Below, in pieces: positions 47,963 through 64,000 of a DNA stretch of 64,000 nucleotides. Every line of letters begins with the position of its first letter. Positions within the stretch are counted from its first letter, which is position 1. The DNA comes from Carnegiea gigantea (Eukaryota > Streptophyta > Magnoliopsida > Caryophyllales > Cactaceae): NCBI GenBank assembly GCA_029747015.1, contig JAKOGI010000815.1, forward strand, positions 1-64,000, in the 5' to 3' direction. A program made the translations under genes and the position numbers. A model generated the notes under the pieces. The model ran no database searches, was not told where the DNA came from, and saw only the letters and a list, made by a program, of their open reading frames with translations.

Positions 47963-49217
47963 CTTTTATGGATTAAAAACCCTAGTTACCACAATGGGCA
48001 AAGGAAGTGAATTTCATTTCAGTAGCATGTTAGCCAACCAAAAGTAATCACAAAGCATCAGATTTTTTTTTCCTTTTTCCCCCCTTTGGTAGGGAGGGGG
48101 AGAAGGAGCAAGGTAGGGAGGTATATGCAAGAGCAATGACAACACTGACAACAGCTCCCAATGCAGCCTCTGCTTCCATGGGATCCGGGATATCTAGATG
48201 TAGACAACCTTACTTATGCGAGCATCGCTACTCGCAGAGATAGCAATTCCAAGGGACTCACAACAAATTTTGGGGAAACATTTCAGGGAGGTAAATGCAA
48301 GAGCATACTCGAATATTTGTCCAAGGGAAAATAATGCAAATGTCCTTTAATTTGATCTTGGACAGCTAAATTAAGATCCAGAGCACCCAAATCTATCATT
48401 TTGCACCAACGTATGCAACCGACGATCCTGAAATCAATTGTGATTGTTGAATTGATAACAAAAGTCCAAGGTCAAACACAACTAACTGCCATTTTACATT
48501 GGCTGGTATCAACCGTATTAGATAAACAGAGAAAAGTTCATCACTCAGCTTTTTTACATCCCACATTATATAAACAGTGACATCACAGTAAAATTAGTAG
48601 AAACTTAACATCCAAGCAGACCTAATGCAGGAAGAAACACGAAAAAAAACCAGATCTATATATAACAAATAATATAACCACCAACTAGACGCGCAAACCC
48701 ATTGATCTAACGGGTACAGGTATCAACCGCGATCTTCCAAATTAAGAAAACCAAAATCACTTAATTCAAGAATAATTTGCACACAACTAGCGAAACAAAA
48801 CAAAACAAAGCAACTTAATCCAGCGATCAGATCTAGCATTTCCAACCAAATTACTTAACGAAAGACCCGCCATTTTCAGTTTTCTCACAACAGAAGCTCA
48901 GATCGAATCAGGCAAACAGCAACGATTCTTGAGACACAAAAGGATGCCCACCAAAATTGAGATAGTAATCATCAGGAACAAACATTACCCACCAAAATTC
49001 AGGCCATAAAATGAAGGACATTTGAAGCAAAATGTAATCAAGCAGATGAAAAATGCAATGAAATTGAGGGAACACCAAATGAAGCGCTTACCTCCTAGTG
49101 TATGCGAAACGGTCGTTTGCCACAGACAGAGGAACCGATCTGAGGGAGAGAGAATGGGAAGAAAGGGAAGGAGAAGGGAGGGGGGGGGGGGGGGGAGAAC
49201 CGATTGTGCCGACGAAT
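47963..49217 (-). other. UGD 5' leader with probable intron
   Basis: No coding sequence precedes the UGD ATG for over 1 kb. On the minus strand, AGGAG|GTAAGC (donor GT at 49090-49091) is a strong splice donor, and a pyrimidine-containing stretch ending in AG about 20-25 bp before the ATG (TGGTAACTAG near 47985) can serve as acceptor. The first, non-coding exon would be about 49092-49217, containing a long C run (G run on the plus strand at about 49179-49193). Plant UGD genes commonly have such an intron in the 5' UTR. Splice sites are read from sequence only. Confidence 0.6.
48115..48305 (-). mobile_element. short RTE/SINE-like insertion in the UGD 5'-UTR intron
   Basis: A 149-bp insert (48136-48284) is bracketed by 21-bp direct repeats at 48115-48135 and 48285-48305 with one mismatch (AGGGAGGTA[T/A]ATGCAAGAGC..). 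The body contains the block CCCAATG..GATCC.GG.ATCTAGATGTAGACAACCTTA, which matches the 3' UTR of the RTE LINE at 36150-36260. Orientation is minus, like that LINE. It is either a severely 5'-truncated RTE or an RTE-dependent SINE. Confidence 0.85.
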
Positions 49218-49247
49218 GAGGACGTCTGGCAAGGGAAGGGGACTCGG

Positions 49248-49255
49248 TATTTATG
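49248..49255 (-). promoter_or_regulatory. probable TATA box of UGD
   Basis: On the minus strand the sequence reads CATAAATA within CAGACATAAATACCGAG, about 150 bp upstream of the putative 5'-UTR splice donor. It would place the transcription start near 49215-49225. Confidence 0.5.
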
Positions 49256-49259
49256 TCTG

Positions 49260-50521
49260 AGTCGTCGGTGGAATCTAAACCCGGGATTATTGTTTTCTAA
49301 ACCCAATCATCCAGACCCACCCCTTGTTTCTTTTTAACATCAATTATATAATCAAATCAACTTATTGAGTTGGTTCCTTAAAAATAATAATTATAAAAAA
49401 AGAGTTGGTGATCATTATTAACTCTTAATAGCTACATTTTTTTATACTATGAAGAAGATTGTCAATTAGTAGGCCTAAATCTTTGTCTCTTTTACAAGGA
49501 AAATAAATAATTCATTTATCATCCATAATATATCATAAGACACTTACAACACATATTCGACTAACACAAATGCAATCGTTAATATCAAAATCATTTCTCA
49601 ACCTTAAAAATACTAATTTGAAATACGTTAATCGCTAGTCTTCTCACGTTTGTTGTTTTTTGATATAGCCTGTGGAAGAAATCCACATTTCTATTAGAAT
49701 TTCTTGATTGATGTTGATCTGCTGATATACTGTAGCACTCTTGGACGACACCAAAGACTATATTTAAAAGGTCAAAATCCATGAAATTACCGTTGCAACA
49801 TATATAATTGATTAATCTCTTCCAAATTCATAAAGACACACAAAAAGATAAAAACAATTAGATAATAAACTCCCACAATTGGAGAGATGTAAAAAAGTCT
49901 CACAAAATGACAAATTAATTAATCTCCAAATTGGAGAGACTACAACTAAAACTACAAATAATATTAATACTAAAATAAAGAAAAGTTGAAAATGACCGGA
50001 GAATCAGCCATTGCCTCCTTCACCTTCAATTAGGGAAGAAAACTACTACTTTTGATGGTGGCAATGGTGGAGAGCAAGACTGGAAGCTGGAGAGAAAGGA
50101 AACTGCTCACGAGAGAGAGAGAGAGAGAGGGAGGGAGGGAGAGTAGACGCCTAAATCTTTGTCTTAGGCAGTATTTATCTTCGTTGTCCCTTAAATTATA
50201 AACATTATTAACAGATCAAACATCATAAAAATTAATAAAGAACTATACTTTTACTTATTATTTTCCTGTATCACATCTTCTTCTTTGTATTAATACGCCA
50301 TAGTATGTATTTGAGTATGTTAAGATTATTATTTTATGCTAATATTTTTCTTATCAATAAGCATATTAGTTAACAGTCATAAGGTTAAATTAAAAAAATG
50401 AAGAGAAATGTATTTAATTTCATTGTTCGTTGCATGCCTCTCTTAGGAGGTTTTATATATGATTTCTATATAGATACTTCCTTTTTTTGTTACTATATTT
50501 GTGGAGATTTATAAAACCCAA
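49260..50521. other. UGD upstream region and intergenic DNA
   Basis: Holds a (GA)n tract at about 50113-50143 and AT-rich DNA. The short ORFs have no family signature. I support no gene. Confidence 0.45.
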
Positions 50522-50905
50522 GAGCACAAAATTAAGGCAAAAGGAAAGGTTGATCCGTTTCGCAGCCAATCTTGAAAAGGGGGACGCCGGGCCCACGCTG
50601 CCACTTGTCACCACATGAGAGGAGAGAACGAGGTGTGCCACGCTGGGGAGAACGGACAAGCGTTTCTCCCTCGGGCCACCTTTTGGCTTTTTTTAATATT
50701 TTTTATTTTTTATTTTTTTTGAAGTAAGTATATAATTTTTAAATAATTTAAAAAATAGGTTGTGTATTATAAGATGGGTTCATGATAAATATTTTTATTG
50801 GATGATTAAAATTGAGTCTCATAGGTTGAAAAAGTGATGGAATACAAGTTCCAAATTTGTGAAACTTTTGCTGACGTGGCATATCAGAGTTTGGCTGGGA
50901 ATGCT
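50522..50905. mobile_element. candidate PIF/Harbinger-like MITE, relative of the one at 63214
   Basis: About 210 bp at 50695-50905 match the right part of the element at 63214-63592, including shared TTTTTAAATAATTTAAAAA, GTTCATGATAAATATTTTTA and ACTTTTGCTGACGTG blocks. Its right end GGCTGGGAATGCT corresponds to the other's CACTGGGAATGTTC. If the left end is GAGCAC at 50522, the length (384 bp) is nearly the same as the other copy (379 bp). The target duplication is not clear here. Confidence 0.65.
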
Positions 50906-52965
50906 ATAAAGCATTGCTTCAAGGCCAATTGGAAGTATCTGATTGGACTACCTGACCACGTTAGGTTGGTGTTAATAATTTGTGCAAATAATAGCTATAA
51001 CACACTTAGCATTGTTGTTGGAATCGTGAAACATTTTTACAAAGGTAAACACAAGAGCCAAAATAAATATTAGATGTCTCTACAGAGATGGAGGTTTTAC
51101 TGCACGTCTGATAAGGCGGTGATAAACAATTGAAGAAATTTGCTAATAAGATTGATCCTTCATTTTTTTTTTAAGGAATTGGGTTTTTTTTTTTTTTGGG
51201 TGTGTGTTTGTGTGTATGAACTATAAAAATGTAAACAATGCAATTACAGATAATGAATGAAAAGGCCGTCGAATATGGTTTTTTTGTTTTTTTGAAAAAT
51301 CAGATATATGGTAAAAACAAATGCATGTAGGTTTTCCGTACTACTTGAAGGAATTTCAATCATACTTTGCACGAGGCTGTGTCAAATCTGAAATGAAGTT
51401 TTGGGAAGTTTTCAAGTGGAGGGACTACAGCCTTGCAAACCGCGTGAATGGTGACAAGATGGAGACGTGTCAAATCTCACGAGCTAGGCTTTTTGGGCCT
51501 AAAATTAAAATGATTCATGACATTGACGCTTAAACGCTGCCCAGAATTTAATAAAGCAAGCACCCAACATTGCTGTATCTTTCTCATCATTTTCACGCCG
51601 ACACCCAAATATTCCTTTAAAAAAAAAAAAATGTAATTTGTGCACTTGAATGCTCAGATTAGATAGTTGGGGAAAATGCAGATGTAGTTAAGTGGTCTCC
51701 CCAGCTCTAGAAGCCATACAAATTGAAAGATTTGTTGAAAGATGACAATTCAACGCGCTAAATTATTTAGGGGTGAATCTTTATAGGATGAAAATAACTC
51801 ACTATTAGTAATGGAAGATCAATAGTTATCACGGGATATCTGCTCTAGCTAACACGTAATGTTAAGAGTGAAGCATCAGGTAATTCTTTGAATTGTTATG
51901 TTTAACTCTAGAAAATTTTTTTAATCATGATCATATGAGTGAGATTATTATATATCCTTTTTTATAGAATTTTTTCCGTCATCAATGATGCTTTAAAAGA
52001 TGTATTTGAATGTGGAGAATTCATTCCACGCTTCATAACTTGTTATCATGCAAGTACCCTCCATCTTACCCAAATTAAACTAAACATAGAATGATTTCAT
52101 TCAAATTTCAACATGTGATTATAAAAGACTATTCCACTTAGGACAATCTTGAGATCAAAACCTACAATAACACTTATAGAGGTTATAGCAGTATCACGTA
52201 AGCATGTATAATTTAGCTTAAGTTATGAACAAACCTACTAATTAGCATATGTCGGGTCAAATTAATTTGACATTCATTCAAGCAGTGTTTGATGTCCAAA
52301 TCTTGTAAACAATCCACTCTAATAATAACTCGGTTCTAGTTAAATGAATGATTAAAGTTCAAAATAAATAAAATTGCCAAGACCCAAACCAAACTTGATT
52401 CATTCTGTCTCCCCCTCCCCCCCCCCCCCCCCAAAAAAAAAGAACTTCACCGTCTCAGAGCACCATTAGCCTTGAGAAGGAACAAATTGGAAAAGAGCTC
52501 CTATTTCTCACCGTCTAATTAATTAATCAGAAGTCGGTGTCAAATGTGCAGAGAGAGAGAGAGGGAGATTTCAACAGACATTGATGACTAAATGGACTAA
52601 TGACTGTGATTTTTGATGGAAAATTTTAATTACTGTAAAAAGAAGACTAAAGAAGACTTAAGGAAGTCAGGAAAATAATATTGGGAGATTAGATTAGATG
52701 CAGAGGCATAGAAAAAGAATGAGCAGGATCTAAGTCAAAGCAAGCTTTGCATGAATTTATTATTAAACAAGAATTCTGGCACTTGGAAATTCATCGATAA
52801 TATACACTGCGACTGCTGCAGAGAGCCTTTCTCCGAGAAAACTATGTTTTCCAGTGGAACTGCTTCATTTCAGACCCAAACTGACACCAGGGGTTGTGCT
52901 GGAAGAACAAAATTTAACCAAAAACAGATTTTGGATCTGAAAATTATAAAAATATCAGGAATAAA
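50906..52965. other. intergenic, nothing recognised
   Basis: Contains a C17/A9 junction at about 52414-52440 and a (GA)n at 52549-52563. No coding or RNA signal that I can support. Confidence 0.5.
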
Positions 52966-53037
52966 AGGTCCTACCGGGAGTCGAACCCAGGTCGCTGGAT
53001 TCAAAGTCCAGAGTGCTAACCACTACACCATAGAACC
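52966..53037 (-). tRNA. tRNA-Gln (anticodon UUG)
   Basis: The reverse complement gives a 72-nt cloverleaf. The acceptor stem is GGTTCTA with TAGGACC (one G-T pair) plus discriminator T. The D arm has TGGTGTAGTGGTTAGCA, the anticodon stem CTGGA/TCCAG carries loop CTTTGAA (anticodon TTG), and the T arm is CCGGG-type with GGTTCGACTCC. It decodes CAA glutamine codons. A TTTT terminator follows on the transcribed strand. Intronless and apparently intact. Confidence 0.95.
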
Positions 53038-53420
53038 CGTCATGGTGTCGTCGGTCGTTAAACTATCTTTAACTATTTTTCTGGGGAACACAAGACAAGG
53101 ATCTTTCTTTTCCATTTTGATGACGGCGAAGGCCAGTTAGACCAAAAATTAAAAGAACCTTAGAAATTCATTAAATCAAAGCATATGTGGTGAATTAATA
53201 CTGAAATCATAACAAGCAAAGCTTTTTATTTTGTAAAACAAAAAGCATATTTACAATCCATATAACAAATTGTATGCACAAGGGAATAAATTTTCACACT
53301 AATTCATGATTTTACATGTATAAATTAAAACGATCAAATGTAAAGAAAGCTGTTAATAGGCAGGTAGCTAACGTTCATGTTTCAACCATTCAAACTGTTT
53401 TTGATGTTAATTATGCTTAT
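53038..53420. other. intergenic, includes 3' flank of the first beta-glucosidase
   Basis: AT-rich, with no independent feature. Confidence 0.5.
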
Positions 53421-60796
<7,376 letters not shown>

Positions 60797-60908
60797 TTAA
60801 GAAATAAATGAAATATATTAAGGTTGGTTAACGTGGTTATTACTTCTAATATATTATGACTAAGCACGTCAAGCAATGTAATATTAATTTATTTCATTTA
60901 TTTCTTAA
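60797..60908. repeat. small inverted repeat (18-bp perfect arms)
   Basis: TTAAGAAATAAATGAAAT at 60797-60814 recurs perfectly inverted at 60891-60908, with about 76 bp between. The ends read TTAA outward. It could be a minimal MITE or a chance AT-rich palindrome. Confidence 0.7.
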
Positions 60909-61640
60909 ACCGAGACAGCCTAACAACAACGTATCGTGTTTTTTCACTTGGCCTTTTTCCAAAATTCTTTGACCAAGTTCTAAATTGATGATCAATAGCA
61001 ATTGAAATCCTTGTTGGATTAATTTTCCAACGCTCGCTAATGAGACCTTTTTTTTTTTTTTAAACGTTCACATTCCAAATATCCCCCTTCTAATCAAGCC
61101 AAACCAAAGTAAGCAATAGAAAATTAGGGCTACCATTAGATTTAAGGTTATGGATTGGAAGCTTAACATGGAGAAGACCACGCAACGTTAGTTTCCCCAT
61201 GATACAATACTATTTGCTTAATATTTATGTGACATTCACTTCTATGTAATGTAATCGATCTCCAATAAGTATGAAAGTAATTATTTGAATGAATTAATTA
61301 ATGTAATCATTTAGTTATAAAATAGGATAACATCATAATGATATTATGTTAAGGAGGCCGAATAAAATCGTAAATGATATTTAATGATAGAAAAGGTCCG
61401 TTGAATCAAAACCGATAGCTAGCGGCATATGAATTATCAACAATCAAACGGCTAACACATTATATATTTATATGTACACTGACATAAATTTCACACATGT
61501 TCTTTTTGTATGGACAATATGGTCACATATGAATTGAATCATAGGTGAAGTTATGTATTACATATCAAATATTCAATTTTTTTACACACGTGTACGCAAA
61601 TAAATAGTAACGAACACAAGGTCATGTCTCATTGATCAAT
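60909..61640. other. intergenic, 3' flank of beta-glucosidase copy 2
   Basis: No feature recognised besides a T run near 61055. Confidence 0.5.
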
Positions 61641-64000
61641 TCAACAGGTTGAATTGAGGAAGTTTTTGAACCATTGAACAGAGGATTTAGGGTATCTCTT
61701 AAAGTTATCTCTATAGTCCACGTAAAATAGACCGAACCTAGAAGTGTAACCGGCTGACCACTCCCAATTATCCAGCAGTGACCATGCAAAGTATCCTTTC
61801 ACATTACATCCATCTTCACTGCATTTCACCATATTCACAGGTGGTCAGTATATACATTAATTAAGGATGATTGTGCAAGGACGAATTGATCGATAACATG
61901 ACTAGGATATAATTGCATAAAATATACATTGAACAAATACTTCAATTGTGGGTTATCCATCCACTTACTTGACAGCAGCGGCCAAATTTTGAAGATAGGC
62001 AGACAAGTATCGAATTCTCTTTTCATCTTTAAGAGCTTCATTAATAGGCTTGAGAAGGCCATTTGGATCATCCATTCCTGCAAACCCCATCAACCCACTT
62101 TGATTATCAAAAGATTATTTTTTTTTTTGGTTTTTTTTGGTTTTTTTTGGTTGAGATTATACAGCACAGTTTGACAAAGTAGCACCGTTATCGATCAAAT
62201 GAGCCTATTTAAACATATTAATGGTGAGCTGGATGGTTTTACGTGGTTACCATTTTCGGTGATTAGAACAGTGGGATTTGCATATTTGTTCCTGATATAG
62301 TTCATTAATTCTCTGATCCCTTCTGGTACTATGTACAACCATATGGCATTCGCCTGTAATTAAACACAATGAAACCAAATCATCACTTCAGTAAGCCCAA
62401 ATCACGATAATATTCAAAAACGAATCGAAGAAGGTAATGTACGTCTAGAACTACATATATACCTTCTCTCCAATCGGTTTTCCATTGGAGCCAAATGCTG
62501 AAAATTTAACGCAATAAAAGAACTGAGAATCAGTTAAAAATGAATTGAACACGTACATTACTGAATAGTAAAAATGCTCAATTCAATTCACAAGACTCGA
62601 AATCGAAACTTTGCTTGAGGGAAATAAGTGTTAAATTATTTAAACCAATATGTGTTGATAATTTAGCTTGACTTACATATTCTAAGGTCCAAACCGAGTT
62701 ATTAGTACATCATAAAAAGACTTACGAAGGGTGAGAGCGTGGGATTCTGCTTGTGAATCATTGAGAAACAGCTGCCCAATAGGACTGTCGGTTGCATAGT
62801 AAGTGGTATAGTGATTTATACCCACAAAATCTAGAGACCCTTTAATCAAACCCTTTTCAGCTTCAGAAAACTTTGGCAAACGATCTCCTACTCGCTCTCT
62901 CATTGAACTTGGATAATCCCCAAACATGAATGGATCTAGAAACCTAACAATTTGTCCAAACGAGTACGCGCTTACTAATCCACAAAAAAAGAAAAAAAAG
63001 AGAGAGGATAATGCAAATATATATGTAATTGAGATGATCTAACAAGTTATATTTATATATAAATTACCAGCCGAGCTGAAAATCTTGAGCCCTTTGAGCC
63101 GCCTCAATGTCTTCGGTTTTGTTCGTTGCGGGCCTGTACCAAATCACATTAAATGACGCCCCAATCGAACCGCCCTGTTCTTCCTGTTGTACAACCCAAA
63201 AACAAATTATTAAGAGCACTGTCAGCGGAAGAAACGCGTGGGAGATGGGGAGCCCGTGTTTCCCACGCGCGGCAAATGCTCTCTGGCAGCCATAGGAGAA
63301 ATGGGGGGCACGCATGGAGGAACCTGTGGGCATTCCTCCATGCGTATAACTTTGGGAATTTTTTATTATTTGTTTTTCTTTTTTCTTTTTTTGAGTTAAT
63401 TTATAATTTTTAAATAATTTAAAAATAGGTTGTGTGTTATGAGGACGGTCCATGATAAATATTTTTATTGTATGATTAAAATTGAGTTCCATAGGTTGGA
63501 GAAGTGATGGAACGCAAGTTTCAAAATTGTGGAACTTTTGCTGACGTGACAAGACAGAATTTCAAAAACTGGAACTCCCACTGGGAATGTTCTAAATGAA
63601 TGTACCTAGTAGAACTTATCCAAGTTTCATATCAACAGGGGGAAAATATATTTAACTAACTAAATGCATCATTATGCATGCCTGTTTTGCGTAGCTCTAA
63701 AATGAATTCAAGACATGTATAACTCTTAAATCCAAAAGTACCTGGTATTTATTCCTGTAAATGTTAACAGCAGTAGCATGGGCAAGGAGCAAGTGGTGGG
63801 CAACAATGTAAGGCTCAGTGGCTGAGTTTCCACCGTTGCAGCGGAGGCGGCCGAGCAGGATGGAGCACCGCCCTGGTGCGAATATGCCCGTGTCGTACCC
63901 TTGGACTGCCAGCGTGTGCGGCTCGTTCATCGTAATCCAGTGCTTCACTCTGTCCCCAAACTTCTCATACAGTGTCTCTGCGTAGCTTCCGAAATCCTTT
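61641..64000 (-). CDS. GH1 beta-glucosidase, BGLU40-like, tandem copy 2 (5' part outside window)
   Basis: The last seven exons are present: 64000-63742 (its predicted 5' splice edge coincides with the window end), 63183-63068, 62943-62726, 62497-62463, 62353-62251, 62077-61969 and 61818-61641 (TGA stop). Exon phases, the 35-bp micro-exon and most exon lengths equal those of copy 1; exons 8 and 9 are longer by 9 and 6 bp, both multiples of 3. All junctions are GT-AG and no frame break is visible. The acid/base Glu in TMNEPH and the nucleophile in ITENG are kept, as are [19 protein letters not shown] and the signature GYTSRFGL. It is therefore probably an active paralogue created by tandem duplication in the same orientation, about 2.6 kb upstream of copy 1. 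A MITE lies in the intron between its first two visible exons. Confidence 0.92.
63211..63595. mobile_element. PIF/Harbinger-type MITE in beta-glucosidase copy 2 intron (379 bp)
   Basis: TAA stands directly before (63211-63213) and after (63593-63595) the element, the classic Harbinger 3-bp target duplication. The inverted ends are GAGCACTGTCAGCGG and, in reverse complement, GAACATTCCCAGTGG, matching 10 of 15 positions and resembling the GAGCAnnnnCA termini of plant Harbinger MITEs. The left third is GC-rich and the rest AT-rich. It encodes nothing. The right 230 bp are shared with 50695-50905. The paralogous intron in copy 1 (54861-54890) lacks it. Confidence 0.85.

Noticed and set aside
47045..48010. 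Plus-strand ORFs opposite UGD
   Set aside because: Antisense shadows of a strongly conserved coding region.
50834..51073. 79-codon ORF
   Set aside because: Its start lies within the right end of a MITE-like repeat and it has no recognisable domain.
52751..53140. 129-codon ORF overlapping the tRNA-Gln gene
   Set aside because: It runs through the tRNA on the opposite strand; no domain found.
63064..63552. 162-codon ORF in beta-glucosidase copy 2
   Set aside because: It is exon 8 read through into its intron and MITE; the splice sites and frame match of copy 1 show the true exon is 63068-63183.

Overview
This window is nuclear DNA of a flowering plant, almost certainly a eudicot. It has intron-bearing plant genes (a WRKY57-type transcription factor, a ZAT-type C2H2 zinc-finger repressor, UDP-glucose 6-dehydrogenase, and two tandem BGLU40-like beta-glucosidases), eukaryotic tRNA genes with internal promoters and T-run terminators, AT-rich intergenic DNA with long (AT)n tracts, and many plant transposon families in different states of decay. 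I cannot name the species.

Layout. 1-7133: the 3' part of a decayed Ty3/gypsy chromovirus-type retrotransposon (gag, protease, RT-RNase H, a deleted integrase, chromodomain) followed by its roughly 3 kb 3' LTR. This element appears to have inserted into an older LINE, whose 5' part (ORF1, minus strand) remains at 7134-8304. 8.6-14.8 kb: intergenic DNA with a tRNA-Val(UAC) gene. 14.8-21.2 kb: a second LINE on the plus strand, hit twice by non-autonomous hAT elements that still show TIRs and 8-bp target duplications. 21.2-24.9 kb: a decayed hAT transposase gene on the minus strand. 25.8-28.2 kb: an intact three-exon WRKY57-like gene. 28.8-39.9 kb: no gene; a 400-bp (AT)n tract, a fold-back element, a hAT MITE and a 5'-truncated RTE-type LINE with an 18-bp target duplication.

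40.0-41.6 kb: a single-exon ZAT-type gene (minus). 43.3-45.9 kb: two MITE-like elements. 46.5-49.2 kb: UGD (minus), with a probable 5'-UTR intron that carries a short RTE/SINE-like insertion. 53.0 kb: tRNA-Gln(UUG). 53.4-59.0 kb: a complete 13-exon GH1 beta-glucosidase (minus). 61.6-64.0 kb: the 3' seven exons of a second, tandem beta-glucosidase, whose last visible exon begins exactly at the window edge.

The ordinary genes are unrelated to one another and form no operon or cluster, except for the beta-glucosidase tandem pair. I found no convincing new biological system. The most informative signals are transposon layering and presence/absence differences: the two beta-glucosidase paralogues each carry a transposon in homologous introns where the other shows an empty site, so both insertions postdate the duplication. 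A 285-bp TRIM-like element (72-bp LTRs, PBS, PPT), three copies of one RTE/SINE tail family with recognisable target duplications, and fold-back elements are also visible.
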